A stretch of 64,000 bases of DNA from Candidatus Skiveiella danica. Lineage in GTDB: Bacteria > Pseudomonadota > Gammaproteobacteria > Burkholderiales > Burkholderiaceae_C. Numbering within the stretch: the stretch's first letter is position 1; each line of letters opens with the position of its first letter. The translations under genes and the position numbers were made by a program. Positions 7,957-16,708 of this stretch are shown here, piece by piece. The notes beneath the pieces are model-generated. The model searched no databases. It was given only the letters and a program-made list of their open reading frames with translations, and was not told the origin of the DNA. The DNA is taken from assembly GCA_016721925.1 (NCBI GenBank), contig JADKHE010000006.1, forward strand, positions 156,426-220,425, given 5' to 3'.

Positions 7957-9753
7957 ATGCCCAGCTATACCCCCCCCCTGCGCGACATGCAGTTTGTGAT
8001 GCACGAGGTCTTCAAGGTCACGGATGATTTCAAGGCCATGCCCAAGCATGCCGACATCGATGTCGACACGATCAATGCGGTGCTGGAAGAGGCCGGCAAG
8101 TTCGCCACGGACGTGATCTTCCCGCTCAACATCAGCGGCGACACCGAGGGCTGCACGCTCGACCCGGTGACCCATGCGGTGACCACGCCCAAGGGCTTCA
8201 AGGAGGCCTACGCCCAGTATGTGGCGGGCGGCTGGCCGGCGCTGAGCTCCGACCCCGAGTTCGGCGGCCAGGGCTTGCCGCTGGTGGTGAACCAGTGTTT
8301 CTACGAGATGATGAACTCGGCCAACCAGGCCTGGACGATGTACCCGGGCCTCACGCACGGCGCCTACGCCTCGCTGCACATGCACGGCACCGACGAGCAG
8401 AAGCAGACCTACCTGGGCAAGATGGTCAGCGGCGAGTGGACCGGCACCATGTGCCTGACCGAGCCGCATTGCGGAACCGACCTGGGCCTGATGCGCACCA
8501 AGGCCGAGCCGCAGGCTGACGGCACCTACAAGATCACCGGCGAGAAGATCTTCATCAGCGCCGGCGAGCACGACATGGCCGACAACATCATTCACCTGGT
8601 GCTGGCCCGCCTGCCCGACGCGCCCCCCGGCATCAAAGGGGTGAGCCTGTTCATCGTGCCCAAGTTCCTGGTGAACAAGGACGGCAGCCTGGGCGCGCGC
8701 AACACGGTCTATTGCGGTGGCCTGGAGCACAAGATGGGCATCAAGGCCAACGCCACCGCGCAGATCGTGCTGGACGGCGCGATCGGCACGATGGTGGGTC
8801 AGCCCAACAAGGGCATGCAGGGCATGTTCGTGATGATGAATGCGGCCCGCCTGGGCGTGGGCAACCAGTCGCTGGGCCTGACCGAGGTGGCCTACCAGAA
8901 CGCGCTGGCCTACGCCAAGGACCGGATCCAGATGCGCAGCCTGTCCGGCCCCAAGGCCAAGGACAAGCCGGCCGACCCGATCATCGTGCACCCGGACGTG
9001 CGCAAGATGCTGCTGACGGCCAAGGCTTATGCCGAGGGCGGGCGCGCGCTGGCGATCTTCTGCTCGGTGCTGCTGGAGAAGTCGCACTACCACCCCGACG
9101 AGAAGGTGCGCAAGGACAGCGAAGAGATGCTGTCGCTGCTGACGCCCATCGTCAAGGCCTTCCTCACCGACAACGGCTGGCAGGCCACCATGATGTGCCA
9201 GCAGGTCTATGGCGGGCACGGCTTCATCAAGGAATGGGGCATGGAGCAGTTCGTGCGCGATGCGCGCATCAACATGATCTACGAGGGCACCAACACGATC
9301 CAGAGCCTGGACCTGCTGGGCCGCAAGGTGCTGGGCAACAACGGCGCCACGCTGAAGAAGTTCGGCAAACTGGTGGGCGCGCTGGTGGCCGAGGAAGGTG
9401 TCAACGAAAAGATGGCCGAGTTCATCACCCCGATCGCGGTGCTGGGCGAGCAGATCACCAAATTCACCACCGAGATCGGTTTCAAGGGTTTCCAGAACGC
9501 CGATGAGGTGGGCGCTGCCGCGGTGGACTATCTGCGCGTGGCGGGGCACCTGGTGTTCGGCTATTTCTTCGCCCGCATGGCCCAGGTGGCGCTGCGCGAG
9601 ATCGCCGCAGGCAACACCGACCCGTTCTATCCGGCCAAGCTGCAGACGGCGCGCTTCTACTTCGCCAAGCTGTTCCCGGAGACGGCGACGCTGATGCGCA
9701 CGGCCCGTGCGGGCTCCAAGGTCTTGATGGATACTGATCTGGCACTGGCCTGA
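7957..9753 (+). CDS. Acyl-CoA dehydrogenase with C-terminal extension (about 600-residue class)
   Basis: FAD enzyme introducing the alpha,beta double bond of an acyl-CoA, first step of beta-oxidation. 598 residues, longer than the usual 380-400 because it has the acyl-CoA dehydrogenase C-terminal domain after about residue 460. FAD/substrate segment CLTEPHCGTDLGLM at 166-179; catalytic glutamate expected at E443 in IYEGTNTIQ, the canonical position. AAGGAG precedes the ATG by a good distance. It lies second in the TetR-led operon, upstream of the FadN-type enzyme and thiolase, which gives a full oxidation set. Paralogues of this class often act on long-chain or aryl acyl-CoAs; the chain length here is unknown. 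Confidence 0.95.
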   Translation: MPSYTPPLRDMQFVMHEVFKVTDDFKAMPKHADIDVDTINAVLEEAGKFATDVIFPLNISGDTEGCTLDPVTHAVTTPKGFKEAYAQYVAGGWPALSSDPEFGGQGLPLVVNQCFYEMMNSANQAWTMYPGLTHGAYASLHMHGTDEQKQTYLGKMVSGEWTGTMCLTEPHCGTDLGLMRTKAEPQADGTYKITGEKIFISAGEHDMADNIIHLVLARLPDAPPGIKGVSLFIVPKFLVNKDGSLGARNTVYCGGLEHKMGIKANATAQIVLDGAIGTMVGQPNKGMQGMFVMMNAARLGVGNQSLGLTEVAYQNALAYAKDRIQMRSLSGPKAKDKPADPIIVHPDVRKMLLTAKAYAEGGRALAIFCSVLLEKSHYHPDEKVRKDSEEMLSLLTPIVKAFLTDNGWQATMMCQQVYGGHGFIKEWGMEQFVRDARINMIYEGTNTIQSLDLLGRKVLGNNGATLKKFGKLVGALVAEEGVNEKMAEFITPIAVLGEQITKFTTEIGFKGFQNADEVGAAAVDYLRVAGHLVFGYFFARMAQVALREIAAGNTDPFYPAKLQTARFYFAKLFPETATLMRTARAGSKVLMDTDLALA

Positions 9754-9797
9754 TCACGGCCAGGCGAATTTCTTAATCAAATCGAGGAGATCCCATC

Positions 9798-10235
9798 ATG
9801 AAACGGTCATTGGCAGCTATCTTGTTTGTAGCGGTATCGGCATCCGCTTTCGCCCAGATGTCGCCCGCGGGCCTGTGGAAGACGATCGACGACGAGACCA
9901 AGAAGGAGAAATCGCTGGTCCGCATCAAGGAGGTCAATGGCGTTTTCAGCGGCACGGTCGACAGGTTTCTGGACCCGACGACCAAGCTCGACGATGTCTG
10001 CGAAAAATGCACCGACGAGCGCAAGGACAAGCCGGTGCTGGGCATGACCATCATCCGCAACATCAAGGCCAGCGCCGACGACAAGGGCATCTGGGACGGG
10101 GGCGACATCCTCGACCCGAACAACGGCAAGGTCTACAAGGCGCGGCTCAAGCCGGTGGACGGCGGCAAGAAACTGGAGATGCGCGGCTACATCGGGCCGT
10201 TCTACCGCACCCAGGTCTGGCTGCGCGTGGAGTAA
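9798..10235 (+). CDS. Exported DUF2147 protein
   Basis: 145 residues with a clear Sec signal peptide (MKRSLAAILFVAVSASAFAQ) followed by SPAGLWKTIDDETKKEKSLV, the standard opening of DUF2147. Near the C-terminus are YKARLKPVDGGKKLEMRGYI and a final WLRVE, also typical. The function of the family is not established; it is a periplasmic beta-rich domain. Two cysteines (CEKC at about 71-74) could form a disulfide or bind metal. It sits inside the beta-oxidation operon, between the acyl-CoA dehydrogenase and the FadN-type protein, a placement I associate with Comamonadaceae fatty-acid loci. GAGGAG precedes the ATG. Confidence 0.9.
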   Translation: MKRSLAAILFVAVSASAFAQMSPAGLWKTIDDETKKEKSLVRIKEVNGVFSGTVDRFLDPTTKLDDVCEKCTDERKDKPVLGMTIIRNIKASADDKGIWDGGDILDPNNGKVYKARLKPVDGGKKLEMRGYIGPFYRTQVWLRVE

Positions 10236-10245
10236 GTGTGTAGGA

Positions 10246-10266
10246 CCCCCGTCCGCCGGGCGGGGG
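10246..10266 (+). other. GC-rich hairpin upstream of the FadN-type gene
   Basis: CCCCCG and CGGGGG arms can form a stem of about nine pairs with a three-base loop in the 47-base gap. It is followed by AAACGG, not a T-run, so it does not look like an intrinsic terminator. It may stabilise the mRNA segment beginning at the next gene; that is inference. Confidence 0.45.
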
Positions 10267-10282
10267 AAACGGAGAAAAGTGA

Positions 10283-12682
10283 ATGTCGAGATTCCAAGTT
10301 CGCAAAGTCGCCGTGCTCGGCGCGGGCGTGATGGGTGCGCAGATTGCTGCACACCTGGTCAACGTCAAGGTGCAGGTCGTGTTGTTCGATCTGCCTGCCA
10401 AGGAGGGGCCGAAGAACGGCATCGTCATGCGTGCCGTCGAGGGACTGAAGAAGCTCAAGCCGTCGCCGTTGGGCGTGGCCGACGACGCGGTGCTGATCGG
10501 CCAGGCCAACTATGAGGAGCACATAGAGCAGTTGCGCGACTGTGACCTCATCATCGAGGCCATTGCCGAGCGCATGGACTGGAAGCGCGACCTGTATCAG
10601 AAGATCGCGCCCTTCGTCGCGCCGCACGCCATCGTGGCGTCGAACACCTCGGGCCTGTCGATCACGACGCTGAGCGAGGCGCTGCCCGAGGCGCTCAAGC
10701 CGCGCTTTTGCGGCATCCACTTTTTCAATCCGCCGCGCTACATGACGCTGGTGGAGCTGATCAACACGCCCACCACCGACCCGCAGATCCTGGACGATCT
10801 GGAAACCTTTGTGACCAGCGGCCTGGGCAAGGGCGTGGTGCGCGCCCACGACACCCCCAACTTCGTGGCCAACCGCGTCGGCATCGCCGGTATGCTGGCG
10901 ACGATGAAGGAGGTCGAGAATTTTGGCCTGACCTGGGATGTGGTCGACGACCTGACCGGCAAGAAGCTGGGTCGCGCCAGCTCGGGCACCTTCCGCACCG
11001 CGGACGTGGTGGGCCTGGATACGCTGACGCATGTGATCAAGACCTTGCAGGACAACCTGACGCTGGAGACCGATCCGTTCTACGCCAGCTTCGGCACGCC
11101 CGCCGTGCTGAAGAAGCTGCTGGAGTTGGGCAACCTGGGCCAGAAGACCAAGGCCGGCTTCTACAAGAAGGTCGGCCGCGATGTGCTGCGCTTCGAGCTC
11201 GACAGCGGGGAGTACGTGCCGGGCGGCGCCAAGGCCGACGAGGTCTATGGCCGCATGCTCAAGAAGCCGGCCGCAGAGCGCCTGCGCCTGTTGCGCAACA
11301 GCGAAGGCCCGCAGGGCCAGTTTCTGTGGGCGATTCTGCGCAACGGCTTCCACTACGCAGCGGTGCACCTGGGCACCATTGCCGACAACGCGCGTGATGT
11401 GGACCAGGCCATGCGCTGGGGCTTCGGCATGCAGCAGGGCCCGTTTGAGCTGTGGCAGGAGGCCGGCTGGTTGGACGTGGCGAAGATGGTGCAGGAAGAC
11501 ATCGACGCGGGCAAGGCGCTGTGCAACACGCCGCTGCCCGAGTGGGTGTTCAAGGGTCCGGTGGCCGAGGCGGGTGGCGTGCACACGGCCCAAGGCTCGT
11601 GGAGCGCGTCCAAAGGCGAATTCGTCGCGCGCCGCGCACTGCCCGTCTACGCGCGCCAGCCCTTCCCCGAGGCGCTGCGCGGCGAGACCCTGCCCGATTT
11701 CCGCACCGCCGGCACGACGCTGTTCGAGGACGACGCGATCCGCCTGTGGACGATGGACGACGCAGTGGTCATCGCCAGCATCAAGACCAAGATGCACGCG
11801 ATCAGCATGGAGGTGACGGCGGGCTTGGAGCGGGCGGTCGAGCTGGCCGAGAAGAGCTACCAGGGCGTGGTGATCTGGTCGGGCGACGAGCCTTTCAGCG
11901 CCGGCGCCGACCTGCAGGCCATGTTGCCTGGCTTCATGATGGGTGGTGCCGCTGCCATCGACGAGGCCGTGGCCGAGCTGCAGCGCGTCATGCGCCTGCT
12001 TCGCTACGCCAGTGTGCCAGTGGTGTCGGCCGTGCGCGGGCTGGCCCTGGGTGGCGGCTGCGAGATGGCGGTGTACTCCGCGCGCCGCGTGGTGCACATG
12101 GAAAGTTACGTCGGCCTGGTCGAAGTGGGCGTGGGCCTGGTGCCGGGCGCCGGCGGTCTGACCTACATCGCGCGGCGCGCCGCCGAGAACGCGGCCACGA
12201 GCACTGGCAAGGACCTGCTGCCCTTCCTGACCGAAGGCTTCACAGCCGCCGCGATGGCCAAGGTCGGCACCAGCGCGCTGGAGTCGCGCAAGCTCGGCTA
12301 CCTGCTGGACAGCGACGTCATCGTGCCGCACAAGGACGAACTGCTGTTCGTGGCGATCAACGAGGCCAAGGCGATGTACCAGGGCGCCTACCGCGCCCCG
12401 CACAAACGCCTGTTCCCGGTGGCCGGACGCAGTGGCAAGGCGACCATCCTGGGTTCGCTGGTCAACATGCGCGACGGCGGCTTCATCAGCCAGCACGATT
12501 TCCACATCGCCAGCCTGATTGCGAACGTGGTCACCGGCGGTGACGTCGATGCGGGCACGCCGGTGAGCGAGGAGTACCTGATGACGCTGGAGCGCCGCGC
12601 GTTCTGCGCGCTGCTGGAGCACCCCAAGACCCAGGAGCGCATCATGGGCATGTTGTCCACCGGCAAGCCGGTTCGTAACTGA
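10283..12682 (+). CDS. 3-hydroxyacyl-CoA dehydrogenase / enoyl-CoA hydratase, FadN-type fusion
   Basis: Bifunctional beta-oxidation enzyme, 799 residues, hydrating enoyl-CoA and oxidising the 3-hydroxyacyl-CoA with NAD. The dehydrogenase half is N-terminal: GAGVMG at 13-18, SNTSGLS at 120-126, GIHFFNPP at 144-151. The crotonase half is C-terminal, with FSAGADLQAM near residue 540 and the oxyanion segment GLALGGGCEM near 588. This order is the reverse of E. coli FadB and matches Bacillus FadN and many betaproteobacterial proteins. GGAG lies upstream of ATG 10283. The stop is seven bases before the next start, so translation is probably coupled. Confidence 0.95.
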   Translation: MSRFQVRKVAVLGAGVMGAQIAAHLVNVKVQVVLFDLPAKEGPKNGIVMRAVEGLKKLKPSPLGVADDAVLIGQANYEEHIEQLRDCDLIIEAIAERMDWKRDLYQKIAPFVAPHAIVASNTSGLSITTLSEALPEALKPRFCGIHFFNPPRYMTLVELINTPTTDPQILDDLETFVTSGLGKGVVRAHDTPNFVANRVGIAGMLATMKEVENFGLTWDVVDDLTGKKLGRASSGTFRTADVVGLDTLTHVIKTLQDNLTLETDPFYASFGTPAVLKKLLELGNLGQKTKAGFYKKVGRDVLRFELDSGEYVPGGAKADEVYGRMLKKPAAERLRLLRNSEGPQGQFLWAILRNGFHYAAVHLGTIADNARDVDQAMRWGFGMQQGPFELWQEAGWLDVAKMVQEDIDAGKALCNTPLPEWVFKGPVAEAGGVHTAQGSWSASKGEFVARRALPVYARQPFPEALRGETLPDFRTAGTTLFEDDAIRLWTMDDAVVIASIKTKMHAISMEVTAGLERAVELAEKSYQGVVIWSGDEPFSAGADLQAMLPGFMMGGAAAIDEAVAELQRVMRLLRYASVPVVSAVRGLALGGGCEMAVYSARRVVHMESYVGLVEVGVGLVPGAGGLTYIARRAAENAATSTGKDLLPFLTEGFTAAAMAKVGTSALESRKLGYLLDSDVIVPHKDELLFVAINEAKAMYQGAYRAPHKRLFPVAGRSGKATILGSLVNMRDGGFISQHDFHIASLIANVVTGGDVDAGTPVSEEYLMTLERRAFCALLEHPKTQERIMGMLSTGKPVRN

Positions 12683-12689
12683 TCCGGTG

Positions 12690-13193
12690 ATGGACGCTCA
12701 GCCCAATCGCATGCAACGCCAGCTCGAACGGCTGTCCGAGGTGCCGGGTTTTCTGCGGCCCTGGGTCCGCAACCTGGTGTTGCGCCGCGCCGTTCCGTTC
12801 ACCGGGACGGCCGGGCTGGACTTCGTCGAGATGTCGCCGCAACGGGTCGAGGTGGCGATCGCCAACGAGCGCAGGGTGCAGAACCACCTGCAGGGTGTGC
12901 ACGCCTCGGCCATGAACCTGCTGGCGGAGACCGCCACCGGCATGGTCGTGGGCATGAACGTGCGCGACGACTGCGTGCCGCTGGCGAAGGAACTGAAGAT
13001 GGCCTTTCGCAAACGCGCGACCGGCGCGTTGCGGGCGGTGGCGGTGCTGACGCCCGAGCAGCGCGCGACCCTGCAGGCCAGCGACAAGGGCGAGCTGAAT
13101 GTGTCGGTGGTCGTGACCGACGAGGCCGGTGTGAACCCGGTGGAATGTGAATTTATCTGGGCCTGGATTCCGTCCGGCCCGCGCACGCGCTGA
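12690..13193 (+). CDS. DUF4442 hotdog-fold protein (putative thioesterase)
   Basis: 167 residues; the start could be the GTG at 12687 or the ATG at 12690 directly after it, and ATG is preferred. It resembles DUF4442 proteins of the PaaI-like hotdog superfamily (QNHLQGVHASAMNLLAETAT is the central helix region with its conserved H). Such proteins are suspected acyl-CoA thioesterases. Its place between the FadN-type enzyme and thiolase suggests clearance of stalled acyl-CoA intermediates and release of CoA. No direct substrate evidence. Confidence 0.8.
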   Translation: MDAQPNRMQRQLERLSEVPGFLRPWVRNLVLRRAVPFTGTAGLDFVEMSPQRVEVAIANERRVQNHLQGVHASAMNLLAETATGMVVGMNVRDDCVPLAKELKMAFRKRATGALRAVAVLTPEQRATLQASDKGELNVSVVVTDEAGVNPVECEFIWAWIPSGPRTR

Positions 13194-13218
13194 TCCATTG
13201 GCGCAAGAGGAAGAAACC

Positions 13219-14427
13219 ATGAGCAAACAGATCCAGGAAGCCTACATCGTTGCCGCCACGCGCACGCCGATCGGGCGCTCGCACAAGGGCTATTTCCGCA
13301 ACACCCGCCCCGACGACCTGCTCGCTGCCGTCTTGCGCTCGGCGCTGGCCCAGGCGCCAGGGCTCGACCCGAAAGCCATTGAAGACGTGATCTGCGGCTG
13401 CGCGATCCCCGAGGCGCAGCAGGGCCTGAATGTGGCGCGTATCGGCGCCATCCTGGCCGGCCTGCCGAACACGGTGGGCGGGATCACGGTGAACCGCTTC
13501 TGCGCCTCCGGCCTGTCGGCGGTGCAGATGGCGGCGGACCGCATCCGCGTGGGCGAGGCCGAGGTGATGATCGCGGCCGGCGTGGAGAGCATGAGCATGG
13601 TGCCCATGATGGGCAATTCGCCCAGCCTGTCGCCGGCCATCTTCGCCAACACCGACGATGTGGAGAACTACGGCATCGCCTACGGCATGGGCCTGACCGC
13701 TGAAAAGGTGGCGCAGCAATGGAAAGTCTCCAGAGACGCGCAGGACGCATTTGCAGTGGAGTCACACCGCCGCGCCGTGGCCGGGATGAAGGCCGGGGAG
13801 TTCACCGCCGAGATCACGCCGATCGAGGTGACCGAGCGCTCGGTCAACCTGGAGAGCGCCGAGGTCAGCACGGCCACCCGCACCGTCAATCTGGACGAGG
13901 GCGCTCGCCCCGACACCACCCTCGAAGGCCTGGCCAAGCTGCGCGCCGTGTTTGCCGCGCGCGGCTCGGTGACGGCCGGCAACAGTTCCCAGACGTCGGA
14001 CGGCGCTGGCGCGCTGATCCTGGCCAGCGAGGCCGCCGTCAAACGCTTCGGCCTGAAGCCGCTGGCGCGGTTTGTCAGTTATGCATCGCGCGGCGTGCCG
14101 CCGCACATCATGGGCATCGGCCCGATCGCGGCGATTCCCGCAGCTCTGGGCTATGCCGGACTGAAGCAGGACGACATCGACTGGTTCGAACTCAACGAAG
14201 CGTTCGCCGCCCAGTCGCTCGCCGTGATGAACACCCTGGGTCTGGACCCCGCCAAGGTCAACCCCATGGGCGGCGCGATTGCACTGGGGCACCCGCTCGG
14301 GGCCACCGGCGCTATCCGCTCCGCGACTGTGGTGCACGCCTTGCAGCGGCACAATAAACGCTACGGCATGGTCACGATGTGTGTGGGCATGGGGCAGGGC
14401 GCAGCCGGCATCTTCGAGCGCGTCTGA
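13219..14427 (+). CDS. Acetyl-CoA C-acyltransferase (3-ketoacyl-CoA thiolase)
   Basis: Thiolytic cleavage of 3-ketoacyl-CoA, last step of the cycle. 402 residues from ATG 13219, which has AAGAGGAAG upstream; an earlier in-frame start at 13147 would overlap the preceding gene. Nucleophilic cysteine C95 in NRFCASGLSA, histidine in ALGHPLGATG near residue 358, and the second catalytic cysteine in MCVGMGQGAAG near 388 are all present. Full length and intact. It completes the oxidation set with the FadN-type protein upstream, as FadA does with FadB. Confidence 0.96.
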   Translation: MSKQIQEAYIVAATRTPIGRSHKGYFRNTRPDDLLAAVLRSALAQAPGLDPKAIEDVICGCAIPEAQQGLNVARIGAILAGLPNTVGGITVNRFCASGLSAVQMAADRIRVGEAEVMIAAGVESMSMVPMMGNSPSLSPAIFANTDDVENYGIAYGMGLTAEKVAQQWKVSRDAQDAFAVESHRRAVAGMKAGEFTAEITPIEVTERSVNLESAEVSTATRTVNLDEGARPDTTLEGLAKLRAVFAARGSVTAGNSSQTSDGAGALILASEAAVKRFGLKPLARFVSYASRGVPPHIMGIGPIAAIPAALGYAGLKQDDIDWFELNEAFAAQSLAVMNTLGLDPAKVNPMGGAIALGHPLGATGAIRSATVVHALQRHNKRYGMVTMCVGMGQGAAGIFERV

Positions 14428-14470
14428 CGCACCACCCGGCGCGGACCGTGCCGTCTGAAGGAGTCCAACT

Positions 14471-15340
14471 GTGAGCAAGACCGCGGTATCTGCCGCCCAT
14501 CCCTTTGACGAGGCCATCGCCCTCGTTCCCATGGCCGCGACGGTGCACGAGCATGGCCGCGAATCCACCCGTCACTGGCAGGGCCGCACCCACCCGGCCT
14601 ATGCCAACATGGTGGGTCCGTTCGGCGGCGTCACGGCAGCGCAGGCGCTGCAATCGGTGATGCAGCACCCGGAGCGTCTGGGGGAGCCGATTTCGTTCAC
14701 GGTGAATTTTGCGGCGGCGTTGTCCGACGGCGCGTTCCGGGTGGAATCGCGTCCGGTGCGCACCAACCGCTCCACCCAGCACTGGGTGGTCAGTATTTCA
14801 CAGACAGACCCTGCAGGGGTCGAGTCGGTGGTGCTCACTGCCACGGCCGTGACGGCCGCGCGCCGCACCACCTGGAGCGCGGCCGATGCGGTCATGCCGG
14901 CGGTGCCAGCGCCAGGCAGCATTGCGGGTTCGAGCCGGCCGGCCCGCGTGGCCTGGTTCCAGCGGTATGACATGCGGCCTTGTTCCGGGGATTTCCCGGC
15001 CGACTGGAATGGCGCCGAGGCCGACAGTGTGACCCGGCTGTGGATGCGCGACGACCCGCCCCGGCCGCTGGATTTCTGCAGCCTGACCGCGCTGGCCGAC
15101 GTCTTCTTTCCGCGCGTCTGGCGCCGCCGTGCGCTGATGACGCCGGTGGGCACCGTGTCGATGACGGTCTACTTCCACGCCGGCGCCGCCGAACTGGCCG
15201 CCACGGGCGAGGGCTACCTGCTGGGGCAGGCGCGCGCGCAATCGTTCTTCAACGGCTTTTTCGACCAGAGCGCCGAGCTGTGGAACGAGGCCGGGGATTT
15301 GTTGGCCACCACGCACCAGATCGTCTATTTCAAGGAGTGA
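14471..15340 (+). CDS. Acyl-CoA thioesterase family protein (TesB/double-hotdog type)
   Basis: 289 residues with GTG start at 14471 and GAAGGAGT upstream. The N-terminal hotdog contains FGGVTAAQALQSVMQHPERL, which matches the acyl-CoA thioesterase-like domain, and the second half ends with a GYLLGQARAQSFFNGFFDQS segment typical of the family. It probably hydrolyses an acyl-CoA intermediate and returns CoA. It is two bases upstream of the SDR gene, so the two are translationally coupled. It is a different hotdog family from the DUF4442 and YciA-like proteins also in this region. Confidence 0.85.
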   Translation: MSKTAVSAAHPFDEAIALVPMAATVHEHGRESTRHWQGRTHPAYANMVGPFGGVTAAQALQSVMQHPERLGEPISFTVNFAAALSDGAFRVESRPVRTNRSTQHWVVSISQTDPAGVESVVLTATAVTAARRTTWSAADAVMPAVPAPGSIAGSSRPARVAWFQRYDMRPCSGDFPADWNGAEADSVTRLWMRDDPPRPLDFCSLTALADVFFPRVWRRRALMTPVGTVSMTVYFHAGAAELAATGEGYLLGQARAQSFFNGFFDQSAELWNEAGDLLATTHQIVYFKE

Positions 15341-15342
15341 AC

Positions 15343-16077
15343 ATGCCGCCAGTTGCATTGATCGTCGGTGCAGGAGACGCAACCGGAGGCGCCATCGCCC
15401 GGCGCTTCGCCCGTGAGGGCTATACCGCCTGTGTGACGCGCCGCGAGGCGGAGAAGCTCGCGACCCTGGTGGCACAGATCGAGGCGGCAGGCGGTCGGGC
15501 GGTCCCGTTTGGCAGCGATGCCCGCAAGGAAGAGGCAGTGGTCGCGCTGGTCGAGCAGATCGAATCGACGATCGGCCCGATCGAAGTCCTGGTGTTCAAC
15601 ATCGGCGCCAACGTGCCCTGCAGCATGCTGGACGAGACGGCGCGCAAGTATTTCAAGATCTGGGAAATGGCCTGCTTCGGGGGGTTTCTCAATGGCCGGG
15701 AAGTGGCGCGGCGCATGGTGACCCGCGCGGACCCGCAGCGCCGCCAGACCATCATCTTCACGGGCGCGACGGCGTCGGTGCGTGGGGCCTCGGGATTTGC
15801 GGCCTTTGCCGGTGCCAAACATGCGCTGCGCGCGCTGGCACAAAGCATGGCCCGCGAGCTCGGGCCGCGCGGCATCCACGTGGCACACAGCATCATCGAT
15901 GGCGCGATCGACACGGCCTTCATCCGGGACAATTTTCCGGAGCGCTATGCGCTGAAGGACCAGGACGGCATCCTCAACCCCGACCACATTGCCGACGCCT
16001 ACTGGATGCTGCACCAGCAGCCCCGCGACGCCTGGACCCATGAGCTGGACCTGCGCCCCTACACGGAAAAGTTCTGA
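15343..16077 (+). CDS. Atypical short-chain dehydrogenase with Phe in place of the catalytic Tyr
   Basis: 244 residues from ATG 15343, with AAGGAG overlapping the preceding stop. A Rossmann start LIVGAGDATGGAIARRF carries an imperfect glycine motif. The active-site YxxxK is replaced by F155-x3-K159 (FAAFAGAKHAL). From memory, the conserved-domain subgroup SDR_c10 is described as having exactly this Phe with the Lys retained. It may reduce or oxidise a CoA-bound carbonyl poorly, or act as a binding protein or a non-redox enzyme. It lies among beta-oxidation genes, so an acyl-CoA substrate is plausible. Confidence 0.87.
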   Translation: MPPVALIVGAGDATGGAIARRFAREGYTACVTRREAEKLATLVAQIEAAGGRAVPFGSDARKEEAVVALVEQIESTIGPIEVLVFNIGANVPCSMLDETARKYFKIWEMACFGGFLNGREVARRMVTRADPQRRQTIIFTGATASVRGASGFAAFAGAKHALRALAQSMARELGPRGIHVAHSIIDGAIDTAFIRDNFPERYALKDQDGILNPDHIADAYWMLHQQPRDAWTHELDLRPYTEKF

Positions 16078-16120
16078 GCGCACCCGCGCCACGCCGCCGA
16101 GAATTTCCCAGGAGACACCC

Positions 16121-16708
16121 ATGAAAACGTTCGAGTTCTGGTTCGACTTTGGCAGCCCTGCTGCCTACCTGGCGTCGACGCAGATCGCCGGCATCGAGTC
16201 CGCCACAGGGGCGCGCGCCGTCTGGCGGCCGATGCTGCTGGGGGGCGTTTTTCAGGCCACCGGCAACCATTCGCCCGCCACCATCCCGGCCAAAGGTCGC
16301 TATACCTTCGTCGACTTCGATCGTTTCGCGCGGCGCTACGGCGTGCCCTTGCGGTACAACCCGCATTTCCCGATCAACACCCTGTTGCTGATGCGCGGCG
16401 CGGTCGGCATGCAGCTGCGTGATCCGGGCCGTTTCCCGGACTATTGCGCGGCGATGTTCCGGTCCATCTGGGTGGACGCGCTCGACATGAACGATCCGGC
16501 GGTCGTGGGCCGTGCGCTGCACCAGGCTGGATTTGATGCACAGGCCCTGCTGGCGTTGTCGCAGGAGCCCGACGTCAAGGCGGCATTGAAGGCGGCCACC
16601 GATGAGGCGGTGGCACGCGGTGTCTTCGGCGCCCCCACATTTTTTGCTGGCGACCAGATGTTCTGGGGCCAGGACCGGATCGAATTTCTCAAGGAAGCCC
16701 TGCAATGA
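16121..16708 (+). CDS. 2-hydroxychromene-2-carboxylate isomerase family protein (DsbA-like)
   Basis: 195 residues from ATG 16121 with CAGGAGA upstream. The N-terminal FEFWFDFGSPAAYLAS and C-terminal GVFGAPTFFAGDQMFWGQDR are hallmarks of the NahD/HCCA isomerase branch of the thioredoxin-fold kappa-GST group. NahD is glutathione-dependent and isomerises an aromatic-ring-derived double bond in naphthalene breakdown. No ring dioxygenase is nearby, so a role in double-bond or cis-trans isomerisation of an unsaturated acyl intermediate, or a GST-like role, is more likely. The final ATGA overlaps the next start by four bases. Confidence 0.9.
   Translation: MKTFEFWFDFGSPAAYLASTQIAGIESATGARAVWRPMLLGGVFQATGNHSPATIPAKGRYTFVDFDRFARRYGVPLRYNPHFPINTLLLMRGAVGMQLRDPGRFPDYCAAMFRSIWVDALDMNDPAVVGRALHQAGFDAQALLALSQEPDVKAALKAATDEAVARGVFGAPTFFAGDQMFWGQDRIEFLKEALQ

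Noticed and set aside
7942..9549. Long leftward frame opposite the acyl-CoA dehydrogenase
   Set aside because: Same codon-bias artefact; no domain, no ribosome site, and the plus-strand product is certain.
9815..9840. Possible sixth repeat copy (GCAGCTATCTTG then TGTAGC) in the DUF2147 signal peptide
   Set aside because: Only two short blocks match and the residues form a normal signal peptide, so chance is more likely.
10246..10266. Terminator inside the beta-oxidation operon
   Set aside because: Strong stem but no T-run, and the downstream genes clearly belong to the same functional set.
10202..12622. Very long open frame (about 800 codons) opposite the FadN-type gene
   Set aside because: A shadow of GC-rich codon bias: the plus-strand protein has all catalytic motifs, while the antisense product is His/Ala/Arg-rich with no domain.
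16121..16708. Naphthalene catabolic island
   Set aside because: The HCCA-isomerase homologue is the only aromatic-pathway relative; no dioxygenase, ferredoxin or ring-cleavage gene is present.
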